Source: Gossypium raimondii
Taxonomy: Eukaryota; Streptophyta; Magnoliopsida; Malvales; Malvaceae
NCBI RefSeq assembly: GCF_025698545.1
Contig: NC_068566.1
Span: forward strand, 40,527,192-40,591,191
DNA: 64,000 nucleotides
Reading direction: 5' to 3'
The first letter of the stretch is position 1; every line of letters starts with the position of its first letter. The notes below the pieces were generated by a model that was given only the letters and a program-made list of their open reading frames with translations, did no database searches and was not told the origin of the DNA. Shown in pieces: positions 22,286 to 35,151 of the stretch. A program made the position numbers and the translations under genes.

Positions 22286-23084
22286 GACAAAAAATAGGTC
22301 ATTTCCAAGCCACATTTATCACCCTATTTGCCAACAACCTAATCAAACATTTTTGGACATCAACAATCTATATCAAGGCAATCAACCAAGCCAAAACCAA
22401 ATTTTATACATGACATAACACCACATATATCTCAGAATCCATACTTACCAAATTGACCAAATACTTATATATGCAAATTTATACCAAATACAAGCCATAC
22501 AAATGACTAAACTCAACAAAATGTTTATATGCCAGCATTAGCCAACTTAACCTATACATGCCATTATAACCAAAATTAGTTTACTATATGTACTTAAAAG
22601 GCTAATGGATAGTGTGAATCAACTCTGACCAGCTTTTAACCAAAACGAGCTTCCAAGTTACTATAAAACAGGAAAAATAAAATAGAGTAAGCATTTAAGC
22701 TTAGTAAGTTCGTATAACATGGAAATTAACTTACCATTCAATTGCATTTAAGGTCAGCATTCAAAACTTATCCAAATTATTTTGGCCAAAATCCTAAACA
22801 CATATCTTCAACATGTTAGTCATGTAACACTTTCAATAACCAATAGACATGGATGTACATAATCACTAGGCAAGTTTCACATACATGTATCATCCCTCTC
22901 ATGTTTCAATATATCATGTAATATCATTTCCATGTACTTCTAAGTATATATCGGTAATAGTTCGTTTCGAACTCATAATGTCTCATATCAGAACTTAGTC
23001 GGTTGAACCATTTAAAATATCGTTGGATACACGGGTAGTACACACGAGGTGTAAAAATCTATAATCTGTTAATTCATATACAGG

Positions 23085-23305
23085 TATGCCCTTGCGAGCA
23101 TGTAAACAGGAAGCTCTCTCGAGCCATGTAACGGGAAGCTCATGTGAGCTATATAACGGGAAGCTCAATCGAGCTGTATATCAGAAAGCTCATGCGAGCC
23201 AATTATCAGAAAGCTCATGCGAGCCAATTATCGGGAAGCTCAAGAGAGCAATTAATCGGGAAGCTCATGAGAGCCAAATATCGGGATGCCCATAAGAGCT
23301 GTGAT
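23085..23305 (+). repeat. ~30-bp tandem repeat (GGGAAGCTCATGCGAGCC units)
   Basis: Seven to eight diverged units of the form (G/A)GGAAGCTCATGCGAGCCA followed by ATTATC run head to tail within the solo LTR. Each unit has a small internal palindrome, AGCTCATGCGAGC. Units vary at several positions, so the array is old. Confidence 0.8.
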
Positions 23306-25170
23306 GTGTCCGCAACACATGCAGGACCACAACCAATCCGGGAACCCTAATGACATGCCATTTGTATCCATTGAATTTCTAAGGTTCAAATGGGATTTTG
23401 TACTTGTCAGATATGTGATCAATAATATACATGGCATTTTATACAAATCACACACACAACAATATTCAATTCAAATCATACAAATATACAATTTAGTTAC
23501 ACAAACTTACCTCGACAAGTGTACATAAATTCGTAGGCTACTAATCTGATACTTTTTCTTTTTTTCGATCTAACTCCGTATTAGGCCTATCCGGATCTAT
23601 ACAAATGAATTTAACTCAATTTAATATAATTCATTTTCAATTCAGCCCAATACACATCTTTGGAAAAATTACTATTTTGCCATTATACCTTTAATCAATT
23701 ACGATTTAGTCTCTAGGCTTGGAAAATAAAATCCATACAATTTAATCCTTATCTCAAGCCTAACTGGTTTTCATACAAATCCATAGCAGCCCATGTATTT
23801 CACAAAATTCATAAATTTTCCATAAATTTTTCATCTTTTTGATTTAGTCACTAAATCATAATTTCATCAAAATTCTCTTTACAAAAGTTGTTTATCTATC
23901 AACAACCTTTCATTTTCTACCATAAAACTTCATAATTCAACTATACTCATCCATGGAAAAATCTTAACACTTTAATAGTTTTACAAATTAATCCCGAGAT
24001 AGCTAGATTAAGCTATTACGTTCTTGGAAACATAAAATAATTAAAAACATGACAAGAATACTCACCTAATTAAGCAAAATAAGCTTGTCTATCTTTAAGC
24101 TTCCATGGCTAGGGTTTACATGTTTTATTTTAGGAAAGATGATGAAAAGGATAACAATTTAATTATTTAATTCATTTATCGTCATTTTATCATTTACTTT
24201 CCAAAATTAACCTTACTAATTTACTAAATTCTAATGATAAATAATCATTCTTATCTACTAACTATACTAAATGGTCTATTTGCCATATAAGGACCTCCAA
24301 TTTTAAATTCTATAGCTATTTGGTACCTTTAGCTACTAGAATTTAACTTTTTCACTTTATGCAATTTGGTCCTTTTCATCAAATTAGACATGTAAACGAT
24401 AAAATTTCTTAACGAAATTTTCATACGATATTTCTATCATACTATAGACCATAAAATAATATTAAAATGAAATTTCTTTCGACCTCAGATTTGTGGTCTC
24501 GAAACCACTGCTCCGATTTCACTAAAAATGGGATGTTACACATAATCTATCAATTAACATCAAAAAGCATTCAAGAACATTCATGTCATAACCTTCAACC
24601 TTTAACAAATTTTACAAATTGACCCCCGGGCTAGCTAGATTAAGCTAAAATGAACTCAAAAAAATATAAAAATTATTAAAAACTGGGCTTGAAAATCATA
24701 CCATGCAAGTAATATTCAAAACAAATCTCTCCCCCCCTTCAATGGTGTATTTGACCAAGCAAGAAGAAGAAATGAAAATATGACAACATTGCTTCATCTT
24801 TTCTTTACCTAATTTTCTTTTTAATTATCTAATTATCATTTTAACCTTATTACTTATTAAAATTTACAACAAAACCTTGTCCATGCACATCCACTATCAC
24901 TTTAATTGGCCTATTTACCATTCAAGTCCCTTAGTTTAAATTTTCATATCCATTTGACCCTTTTAACTAATAAAACTCAACTTTATCACCTTTTATGATG
25001 TAGTCCTTTTCACTTAATTAACTACTTAAACATCAAAATTTCTTAACAAAGTTTTAATACGACCTTAATATGTTCCCATAGACATTAAAATAATAAATAA
25101 TAATAATTTGCTCGTCGAAATTGTGGTCCTGAAACCAGTGTTTCAATATCACTGAAAACGGGTTGTTATA

Positions 25171-25612
25171 ATCAAGATCATGAGGCACAGAAAAATCTTG
25201 TTGGTCTACCAAGGGTGGAAACCTTCATAGAATACCTGAGTAGGAGATAGTACATCAGAAATTACCTGTCTATTGGAGTATCTTAAAGGAATTAACTAAA
25301 AGAATAAGTATTATGAGGTTATATTAGGGGCACAAGTCCATTATGGAAAGAGGGTGTTATTCAGCCACACATTATAGTTAAGTTCGATAAAATAGGGTAT
25401 CAAGAAGAGACATTATTCAGGAAAAATGATGAAGTTAAGGACCCGCAGTCAAGGCGGTTAATTGAATAACCACAAATAGTTGTCATTGGTTCGCAATGGA
25501 GAATATGGGACAACATTGAAGCATATCTGGAAGGGTACAATGAAAGTTGAAACAATAAATAGTGGGGTAAGACCCTTATGAGAATATATTTAAATAGAAC
25601 ATTGTTATGACC
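25171..25612. other. Unassigned spacer between two LTR fragments
   Basis: About 440 bases with no recognised coding or terminal feature. It is less AT-rich than its surroundings and may be a retrotransposon internal remnant, but no protein motif was found in any frame. Confidence 0.35.
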
Positions 25613-28487
25613 TGTAATACCCTGAAAATTACTACAATAAGAAAATAGGTATCATTGATATAGTAAAATAAGAAAATAAAGTGACAAAAAGGGACATTTT
25701 GAGTTATGAAAACATTGGGAAGTATATTATAATATATTAATTCAAGAAAGGATTAAATCGCAAAAGTGAGAAATTTTTTGTTGACCAAGAGTAAATACTC
25801 AAAATTTGAGGGGTAAAGTGTAAATATGAAAAAGTTGAAGGACCAATAGTGCAAATATTTTAAGGGTGGAATAATCTAGAAACTAAGAAAAATGGATGAA
25901 TTAGGACCAAATTGAAAAGGTGAAGAATTTTGAAGGACTAAATCGTAATTTTATCAAATTAAGTGATGACTCAAGGATGAAATTTTTAAAGATTATAAAG
26001 GGAAAAATGGTCAATTAGAAGAGAGAGAAATCTAGAAGGCAATGATGATGTTGGTGATATTTTAGATTAATTAAATAAATAAATATTAGTTTATTAATAT
26101 TTTAATGAGATATTTTATTATTTTATTGTTATTGTATTTAATATATAAAGAGAGAAAGATGAAGAATTATGATCATCTTTCCCATGCCCCAACGTGAGAA
26201 GAAGAAGAAAGAAAGAAAGTTTTCTTTTCCTTACAATTTGGTCCTTTCACCAAATACTCACCATTTTCACTTAGAAATCAAAAGAATTTCCACATCCATC
26301 AAGAGAGAAAGATAACAAGGAGACTATGGGGAGCTAAAATATCAAGTTAGATTTAAGAAATAGAAGTTGGAGGAGAGTGAAAATCAAGTTAAAGTTTGAA
26401 ACTAATAGGATAAGGTAAGAACATCATGATTTCAATATATTTTTAAGATTTCAATATATTTTTGATATGTTGTTGAAGAGAAATAAGCGTAAAAGTGATG
26501 AGAAATATTATAGAGAAAGGGAAATAGGGAGTTATAAACTTAGTAATCAACATCTTGCACTAAAACAGTTTTGGACAGCAGCAGAAGACTAACTTTGAAA
26601 AATCACCATAAATTGTGGAGATCAAATTAGAGGATTAACAAAATATGGAATTAAATCTTATTGAGTCTAGTTTCTCATAGAAGAAACGATGTAAGTAATG
26701 GAATTGTAAATCATGAGATATAATAAATTTTGTGAGACAAGGTCAGAATGAATTCGGGTTCCCCTGTTCTGACTTTGGAAAATCATTAAAAATTGTATAA
26801 AAATAATTGTGGGTTAGAATTCATATGTTTAAAATTATTAATGAGTCTATTTTCAATAGAAATAAACCAAAACATCATCCGAATTTCATACGAGGAGATA
26901 ATTAATTTTTAGTGAAGAAGAATCGAAACTGTCAAACAACAGAATAGGGATGACTGTAAAGGATAAACTATACTTATTGGCTAAACCATAAATTCTTAAA
27001 ATTTTATGGTAAGAAGATATGTGAGTATAGTTTCATATAAATTTAGCAGAACTTAATTCGGAGTTCTGTAGCTTAAGATATACATAATTTAGTGACTATG
27101 ACTCAAGTGGACAGCTTTGAATGAACATATAAATAAATAGTGAAATTATAGATAATGTGACATATAAGCATGTTATATACATTAATGATGTGGAATGGAG
27201 AGGAGGAGGAGGAAAATATATGATTATTCAACTAGCATGAGTTTTCATTAAAATGGCTAATTTGCATGTTTTAGGTTCAAGGATTAAATTGAATAAAAGT
27301 AAAATTTTAAGGGTAATTTTGTAAAAATATCAAAAAGTGACTAAATTGCATGAAATGAATTTTTATTATTTGAATTAATAAATTGAATGAAATATTAATT
27401 TAGATCAAGATTGGGTGGAAATTGAAGAAAATAAAATTACCAAAATGTCCCTGAATTTTGGTATTTCTGCAATTTAGCCTGGTAAGTTCGTATGAACTAT
27501 ATTCTGTATAATTTTAATTAAAGTGAAGGTTATTTGGTGATGAATATTATATAAATATGTGTTTTATTATTGGAACTGAATTATTATTGGTAATATGTAT
27601 AATTATTAGATGCATTGAAATGATTATCGGAAGCTCAATTGGGTTGGAAGCTTGTCGAAGATATATCACACTATCCATTTTGTTCTATCGACAATTTTGG
27701 ATGACTTGATTCTGGTTATAATGGCATGTATAAGTTAAATTGACCAATGTTAGCTCATTAATGTTTTGATTTTGATTGGTTATAAATATGAATGCTTGAT
27801 GAAATGAAATGTCTGTAAATTAATTTGTAAACTCTAATAATGCTTTATAACCCTATTCTGGCGATGAATACGGGTTAGGGGTGTTAAATGACCAGACCAA
27901 GGATTATACATGCCAACATTCGGCTTAGAGTAATTGAAGCATTGGCTACGCCAACTAAGTTCGCAGATTTCCCCCACGAAATCCAAGGAGTTTAACTCTG
28001 TGCATAGAATCTCTTTTTCTTAGAATTTAAGTAGTCTTTTATAATTTTGTATGAACATACCTCACTAAGTACTTTTAAACTTATAAAATTTTATTACTTG
28101 GATGCAAGGTAGATAAAGACTTGGAAATCAACTGGAGGGACCAAGCCAGTCTCTGCCAGAGTTAAGAGTTGGGCATGGTAGCTTACTCATATACATAGAG
28201 GGGCACCCTTAGAGGTCACGCCTTAGGGTCTAAAATGATTGTGTTTGTAATTTGATCATTAATTTAAAATTTTTAAATAACTGTCATGATCATTAATTTA
28301 CTCATATACAAAGCTGTAGGAATTTATTTTTAGATGAAATGAGTCTTTGGAGTAGTTAGTTGTTGGAAAAGTTGGGTTGTCTAAGTACATAGTAAAAGTA
28401 GACAGAAATTTTGTTAAGATATTTAGGTTGTTTGTGACATCCGATACCTGGACCTATTGATCGGGTCAAGTATAGAGTGTTGCAACA
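25613..28487 (+). mobile_element. Long LTR of a Gypsy-type element (about 2.9 kb)
   Basis: It begins TGTAATACCCTGAAAATTAC and ends GAGTGTTGCAACA, the same architecture as the solo LTR at 21769-24540 but a different subfamily. Phrases such as GGACTAAATCGTAA, GGTAAGTTCGTATGAAC and CGAATACGGGTTAGGGG are typical of these LTRs. The right edge abuts the MULE remnant. No matching 5-bp duplication was found, so one flank has probably been rearranged or deleted. No protein-coding segment is visible. Confidence 0.6.
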
Positions 28488-31400
28488 TTTCCTTCCATCA
28501 TATGCTTGGGGTCCACCTTTCTAACCTGACATCATCAAACCATTCTACAACACATTTATTTACGGCTCGGAGATTTTCTAACCTTTCATGGAACCGGGCT
28601 CTTACTAGCTCATACACTTTACTACTAATATAGGATAAACAAGGTTTTAAATACTTAATCCAAAATATAAGCAAAATTTGAAATACATATTCATGTTAAC
28701 AACTTGTTTTCATAACTCTTTATTGTGAAACTCGGCATGGAAATTGGACACAATATATTTAATGCAATAGCAAGTATATGCATTCGGAAGAGTCCAAAAG
28801 CTACTCGGATGGTAGATGGTAGATTTGATGGAGGTGGCATCGTTTGATATCAAGCTTATCCCTTTCTCTTTGACAACTTACTGACATAGGTTTTTGAGGA
28901 AAAAAAATCACACAAGTATATTGGCTCCTTATCAACAATGACAAATGCAATTGGAGAAATGTTTCGGTTACCATCTTGTGCCACTACCAACAACAGTGTC
29001 TGCTTATATTTGTCATATAACCAAGTATCGTCTATTTGTGGAAATCCTTTAATGCATGGCTTAAACATCCAAAATAATCTATGGAATATACGCTTACTCT
29101 GAAGTTGTTGTCCAACATTGTTGTATACAAGGAGCACTTCCAATTTAACCATGATACCAGGAACAAACTGATGCATTGCCATCAAACCTGCTGGAAACTT
29201 AGTATGAGATTCATCCCAATCACCAAACAATTCTTCCATTGCCTTTTGTTTCACGTACTATGCCTTGCGATACGAGACAATGTAGTTATATTGACTTTGG
29301 AGGTCAACGATTAGCACTGAGACTAAAATCATCAGATATTGTTACCCCATCGACGTCATACGTTAACATATGATTTTGGAATCCAATTTATGATGATCGT
29401 TCATTAACCATCGAACAGTGTATGTATGTGGACCATTATGCTTTCGTATGTCCTAAATCTACTTTTTTAAAAGTGAGGCCATGATCCACCAATTGCACCC
29501 ACCACCAAATTTAATGCACTTATTAACAAATATGGTTAATTAGGGTTGACTCCACCGTTTTATAATAGTAAGACACTTTAATGTTTTAGTGCTTCACGGC
29601 TGCTTGTACAACCTCCTTCGATGGAAATTATGTCCCAATAGGTAGGCCCTCGAAATATAAATGTTGACACCATTTTTTGGATGAAAAACGGAGTCGATTT
29701 GGGTTTTAAAAATAAAAATGGGAGTCGCCACCAATTCTTTTTTTTATGAGGTGTGATTGGATCACCTCGAAAAGGGATTGTTTTTAATAAACGGTTTGAT
29801 TTTATTAAAACAACAAGTTTGGTCCACGAAATTCAGAAAAATGGGCTCGGGAGTCGGTTACGTACGAGAAAGGATTAGCACCCTCGTAACGCTCAGAAAT
29901 TGGTACCTAGCTGATTAGTTAATGTCTTGATGTCGAAAATCAAGAACTTGGAAAAATGAAAAATACGATCCTTGTATTAAATAAAAATTTGGGAAAAGAA
30001 GCATACTTCACGTTAATCGAGAAAAAGAATCATATTCAGTAGGTTAGAATACAATGTCTCAAATTCTCTATACGCGAATGAAAAATACTTATTTAAGAAA
30101 TTTAACTATCTTAGATTAAAAAAGGGATCACAACTAGTAAGTTAGGACATAATCCTTTTTTAATTCCCGATATCATTTAAAACTTCAGTTTGAAAAGATT
30201 CGTGTAATACAGTTTAAAAGAATATTTAATTTGTTTAAATCAAATGAAGAAATCGCAACCCAATACGTTATGGCACAATTTCTCAAAATATTAAACATTG
30301 AATATTGCATTTATTTTTTAAAAATCTTCATATTAAGAAATCAACGTGTCACATCTAATGCATTAGGACACGACGTATTGAATTCTCGATGATGAGCTTT
30401 TTATGTTTTTGTAAAAATAGTTTTGATTATTTAGATTTAACGAAGAAAATCGAAACCCAACGTTAGGGCTCGATTCTCTCGAAGGTCCTAAATATCGAGT
30501 ATTGTTCATTTTGAAATTTCTGTTTTTTGACGAATCCGAGTAAAAAGTGAATGTAAAATAATGATAATGATGATAATGCAAATAAAATAATACATACAAA
30601 TAAAAAGGATAAATAAATAAGATGGTAAATGTATAATAAAAAGAAATCAACAATGTATACACAAATAAAAGTAAATATGCAAACACAAACTAAAGCACTT
30701 ACATAAATAATAATAATAACAATGAGCATGTAAATAAATAAGTAAATGAACACCAAATGAAGTAATAGTAATAAAAAATAAAATAAAATAAAAAACAATA
30801 TATATATATAGGTAAGTTAAAATTTTAAAGTATAAAATGTATGTATGTGTACGTAGGAATATGTATGTATATAAAACTATATGAAAATGTAAAACATATA
30901 AGTATGTGTATATATTTAGAAAAATATGTATATAGACATATAGATACAAATTATAAAATATAAAACAAATACAAAAACAAGTATATACATATATATATAT
31001 ATATATATGATAAAATTTGAAATTTTAAAGATATAAATAAACAAATAACAGCAATAATAATTAATGATAACAGTATAACATCAAATTTATTATTTAATAA
31101 GAAAACAAACAAAATACAAAAGGACTAAATTAAAACTTTAAACGAACTTCGGGGCTTAAATATGAAATAAACAAAAGGAATAATACAGGACCAAAGTGAA
31201 ACACGCTTAAAGCGTGAGGGACTTGTGGGGAAATATTTCCCCGTCCTGAAACGCTGCGTTTCAACCATGGGCAGCAATTGGTCTAAGGACCAAATCGGAA
31301 TAGAAGCAAAATCCACAGGCCGAAATCAGAGAAAAAACAAAAGACCACATTGAAGCAAATTGCGAAAGCAGAGGGACCTATTGCATAAATAGCCCATTTC

Positions 31401-33110
31401 ATGAAAACACGCGGATCCCCCTGGAGCGGGTCGGATCGCGCGCGGGTCATGGGGCTTAAACGGCGCCGTTTTGCAATGGTTATTAAAACCCAAATTTTTT
31501 TAAAAAAAATCATTTCTGTCACTGTTTTAAAAACAAAAAAACAGAACCCTTCCTTTTTTTTTTAAAACCTTTCCCCTCCTCCGGCCATGGTCACCACCGG
31601 CGAACGGCCGCGCCGCCGCAGGCGGTGGTCGGATCTAGGCAAAGATCGGCCTTTTGGACCCCATTTTAGATCTAGATCAGAGGCCCTATTCTCTTGATCG
31701 AAAAAGCCAAGAAAGGAGGGATCTTTCACTTCCTTTTCGGTTCGATTCCAACACCGAAAGTCTCCGTGACGGCTTCGAGACCGTAAGTGCTTCCTTTCCT
31801 TCTTTTTCCGTTTTGTTAAAAAGTAGAAAACAAACAACAAAATAAAATAAAATAAACAAAAATGCAAGAACGAAAAAGGTAGAAAACAAACACAAAATAA
31901 ATAAATAAACAAAATGCAAGAACGAGAAAAAAATTGAGTCAACCTTTTTGTTTTTGTTTTATTATTTGCTTCTGTATTGATCTCGTTGGGAAAAAAAAAG
32001 AAGAAGCCCTCGTTACAGTTCATATTCGACTTATATAGCCGATTCTCCCTTCCTATTTTTCATTTGCATTTTTTTATTATTTTGTCTTGATTGTTGCGTG
32101 TTTCTTTTCTTTTGCAGGTGGAGCAGGTGGCTGAACGGTGCAGGCGCCGATGGGACGTGCGGTGGTGGCGGCAGGTCAAGTGGCCGACCCTAGGTGCGGC
32201 GCACATAGGGTTAGGTTTACTGTTTTGTTTCTGATTTTGGCTAATTGGGTTAGTGGGTTGGTAGTTGAGCTTGTATTTGTTGGGCTTTGGGTGTTGTAAT
32301 TGGGCCATTCAAATTTGGGTTTAATTTGTTTTAGGTTTGGGCCCGGGCAAAATTTGGGTCTTACAATAAAGTTGAAATTAGCATGTAAGCCAGCAACATA
32401 TCAGGATATTTGGGAAATTCCAACGCACCCATTGCATCTTCATCGATTAGGTGCATATGAGAGGAAGGTTCATTTGGTGGAAGATCCAGTAATGCACTTG
32501 TGCCTGGGAAGTCTGCATCGACGCAAATATCGCATTCTTGTTCAGCGGCTTCCACTTCTTCATCATGGTCTGGATCACTAAATTCTATCGTGTTTGTGTC
32601 AGTATCCCTATCCTCTTCCTCTTCTTCAATATAACCCGATACGAACTTGGATACTGAAGGTTGTATCATCATGGAAGTTCCCTTTTTAATGTAGGAAAAT
32701 GGATCTTCATATGGAGGAGGTGCGGATGTTGATGGTGCTGCATACTGGTATGGATATTTTAGACTTAAATTCAAATAAAATTTCAACTTGTGTACATAAG
32801 ATCGTCCTCTAACAAGTGCAGTATACTGGCATATATTAGCAGGATCACATTGAAGATATAATGCTCCAAACATATCTACAACAAGACTATGAAGATGGAA
32901 TATCGGGAAACGCTTTCCCCTACTCAACATCACTCAACTGTGCATAAAACTTCACTACATTATTCCCGGATGAGGAATATGTTGCGATCATAGTTTCAAC
33001 ATCATCATCTTCAGCTAATTCATCGAATATGTCAAAAGTCTATAAAATAGAGTGGACACTACCTTCCCACAATGACCGACAGTTTTCCTACTAATTTTTG
33101 CCTTCAATTC
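28488..33110 (-). pseudogene. Mutator-like (MULE) transposase, split by a solo LTR
   Basis: Read on the minus strand, the N-terminal acidic region lies at about 33110-32371 (frame with EEEEEDRDTDTN, preceded by a frameshift near 32940). After removing the LTR at 29662-32365 the coding sense continues at 29656 with FEGLPIGT and CIKFGGGCNWW-type phrases of the MuDR N-terminal zinc region. The DDE transposase core follows at 29254-28856. It includes FHRLFWMFKPCIKGFPQIDD with the first catalytic Asp, then LLLVVAQDGN and IAFVIVD. Degraded C-terminal sequence runs to about 28490. Several stops and frameshifts are present, so it is inactive. MULE terminal repeats were not identified. Confidence 0.8.
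29662..32365 (+). mobile_element. Solo LTR (2.70 kb) with target duplication ATAAA
   Basis: It starts TGTTGACACCATTTTTTGG and ends TTTGGGTCTTACA. ATAAA repeats flank it exactly (29657-29661 and 32366-32370). The early GGGAGTCGCCACCAATTC phrase is shared by many plant Gypsy LTRs. The interior has AT microsatellites (near 30988-31010) and a GC-rich segment at 31200-31650. No gag-pol is present. It interrupts the MULE transposase, whose frame resumes across the insertion point. Open frames inside it are low-complexity and not genes. Confidence 0.88.
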
Positions 33111-33679
33111 CTCTATTTTGATGTTCTTAAACGAACCTGCACATTCAGAAAAATAACAAAACAATATAATAATTGCATACAAATAACATTATCGACTCCG
33201 ACTTTTTTGATAAAAATGATAGTGCAAATTACTAAATTAAAGAAATAATTAAAAAAAAGTACAACTAAGAAAATAAATCTTATTTCTGCACAAGGGAGAG
33301 TAGCTTACAAATAGAAGAAATTGGGGGAAATTTTCTACCAGAGAAATGGAAAAAAATTGAAGTCTGAAACCACCACCTAACTTGGTGATTTCAGAAAAAA
33401 GAAATTTAAAACGTCACGTGGCTTGATGTTGTTGGAGATTGGGGTTTGATGGACTGAAGAGAGTTAGAGCAAGATAATTTTTTTTTTTAAATTTGATTTA
33501 TTTTTTTCCAATGAAAGCTTTTATTGACTGTTGGGTAAGGGTCTAAAATTGCTCCCAACCTGGCTATTTTAGGAAAAAAGTATTTTTTTTTCTATTTTGG
33601 AATCGCCGTATAAGAGGCTACTTTTAGGGGAAAATTTATGTGCTAAAAACTACCATATCTTTTTAAATAGAGTATACTT
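33111..33679. other. Spacer between the MULE remnant and an inverted-repeat element
   Basis: Probably includes the 5' flank or terminal region of the MULE. No gene is seen. Confidence 0.35.
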
Positions 33680-34782
33680 TCATAAATTTTCATTTTAAAC
33701 ATCAAAAATAAAAATGTTTACAATATAAGTATTATTGTTACATATTTTTATCATTTTAGTCATTTATCGTTAATTTATTATTACATACACTCATTTTAGT
33801 CTCTCAGCTTTAGTAAATTTTCACTTTGATCACTCATTTTAACTTTTAGAACTAATCTTTTCCCCAAAAAACTAAGTTTTTGTTGGAACAATGAGCAAAG
33901 ATAAAAGAAACAAAACAGTTTCTTGAGCTTTAAGGCTCAAGACTTGCAGCACAAACAATACCAGAATCAAGCATTTAAAAACCAGATGAAAACTAAGATT
34001 GAGAGAGTATAGATGAAGAATTCTTGATGAATTTTCATTAATTTGAACAATGGCATAGTGCCAATACAAATACCAGACATGAGCTGGTCAGTACAAACAA
34101 AATCATCACCTAAACACTACCTAACTCCACTAATAACATTGTAACTAACAGAACATGACTTGCACACATAGGTAAGCTGATTTATCAGTACCTAATCATC
34201 AAGTAGAACTTGGTTTGATTTTAACTAAGTTACAAAACACCAATTTGAAAGTAACAAAAACAAAACAACAGCTTGAACTTCAGCCGCAACTGCATGGCTC
34301 GGGCAGTTTCTGTTGCTTCATGTCAGCATGCTATTCAACTACTGAGATGAAACCCAAGTTTTTCATTTATAACTCAATTCAATGTATAAACTAAGGTTTT
34401 TCTCTATAAAAACCCAAGTAATTCCTTGTAAAAACATGAATTTTTTTCCCTTTTATTGAAAAAAATTAAAAATAATAAAAGAATTTTAAAAGATAAAAGG
34501 AAAATAATTTAGAAAAATGAAATTAATTCTAAAAGGAAAAAATAAAGGAATTAAAAGATAAACTATTTTTCTTTCCCAAATTTGTCTCTTTATGAAAAAT
34601 AATTTCCAAAAAAAAATCAAAAGATAAAATGAGTTTGCAAAATGAGAAATTATTAAAGTTGGGTGACTAAAATAAATGTATGTAATAATAAATTAACGGC
34701 GGGGACTAAAATGAGAAAACTTTGTAAGAATACTGCCCATATTGCAAACTTTTATTTTGATACCCAAAATAAAAATTTATAA
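33680..34782. mobile_element. Element with long terminal inverted repeats (about 150 bp)
   Basis: The left arm (TCATTTTAGTCATTTATCG.. then TTAATTTATTATTACATACA) is matched inversely by the right arm (TGTATGTAATAATAAATTAA then CGGCGGGGACTAAAATGAG). The middle is AT-rich and contains the solo LTR at 33881-34356. No transposase is present. Ends and target duplication are approximate. Confidence 0.6.
33881..34356 (-). mobile_element. Solo LTR inserted in the inverted-repeat element
   Basis: On the minus strand it ends ..CATTGTTCCAACA at 33881, the same terminus as the short LTR elements at 46-51 kb. The direct repeat AAGTTTT lies on both sides (33874-33880 and 34356-34362), 5 to 7 bases of which may be the target duplication. 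The other end is therefore uncertain by a few bases. No coding sequence is seen. Confidence 0.6.
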
Positions 34783-34845
34783 AGATTAAGTGATGAAGTG
34801 CGTAACTTATCCTTTTAGATAATCTAAAACTCACAATATTTTTAA

Positions 34846-35151
34846 AGGATAAATCTTCAAATTATACTTGAATTTTGATTTAATGTGTAATTGTATACAT
34901 GAACTTTAATTTTGAAACTCTAATTGTAGTTCAAATGTATGCTTAAAACTTTAATTTTGATTTAATCACACACATTTAAAGAAATAAATACATCAATTTA
35001 TTTTTATACCGAGATAAATATAAGTATTTATGTATGCAATATATAAATATAAATTTATATTATATCGATAATTATGTTAATAATTTACAATATTAAATTA
35101 AATCAAAATTCATATATAATTTTGCATTGAATCATAGTTGATATTTATCCT
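34846..35151. repeat. MITE-like inverted-repeat element, copy 2
   Basis: The ends AGGATAAATCTTCAAATTAT and TTGATATTTATCCT are imperfect inverses. The internal phrases ATACATGAACTTTAATTTTG and TCAAAATTCATATATAATTT match the family at 8294-8612. It is non-coding. Confidence 0.55.

Larger units (their letters stand above)
21769..24540 (+). mobile_element. Solo long LTR (2.77 kb) with target duplication CATAA
   Basis: It starts TGTAATACCCCTAACC and ends GGGATGTTACA. Perfect CATAA repeats lie directly outside it (21764-21768 and 24541-24545). No gag-pol or second LTR lies between these points, so it is a solo LTR left by LTR-LTR recombination. It contains CACACG..CGTGTG palindromes (about 22005-22285) and a ~30-bp tandem repeat (about 23085-23300). 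Large Gypsy LTRs of this form are, to my knowledge, abundant in cotton genomes. Open frames inside it are non-conserved. Confidence 0.85.
21455..25170 (+). mobile_element. Partial long LTR, split by a younger LTR
   Basis: The pieces 21455-21768 and 24541-25170 read continuously across the inner insertion. They resemble the 3' half of the inner LTR itself: tracts such as CTATTTTGCCCTTAAC and TTTAGTCCTTA, ending GAAACCAGTGTTTC then GGGTTGTTATA against GAAACCACTGCTCC then GGGATGTTACA. It is therefore an older relative whose 5' part is missing. Confidence 0.6.

Noticed and set aside
23085..23305. Regular ~30-bp repeats resembling a CRISPR array
   Set aside because: Units are directly adjacent with no unique spacers, and the DNA is a plant retrotransposon LTR.
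25171..25612. Possible coding remnant between LTRs
   Set aside because: No frame gave a retroelement or host protein motif.
25603..28489. Possible AACAT/ACATT target duplication of the LTR at 25613-28487
   Set aside because: The repeats do not align with TG..CA ends without shifting by a base or more, so the duplication was not claimed.
30363..30949. Tyr/Phe-rich minus-strand frames
   Set aside because: Low-complexity AT-rich DNA inside the solo LTR at 29662-32365.
31562..32581. Mixed frames of 60-150 residues in the GC-rich part of an LTR
   Set aside because: No recognised domain, and the region is bounded by LTR ends with a target duplication.
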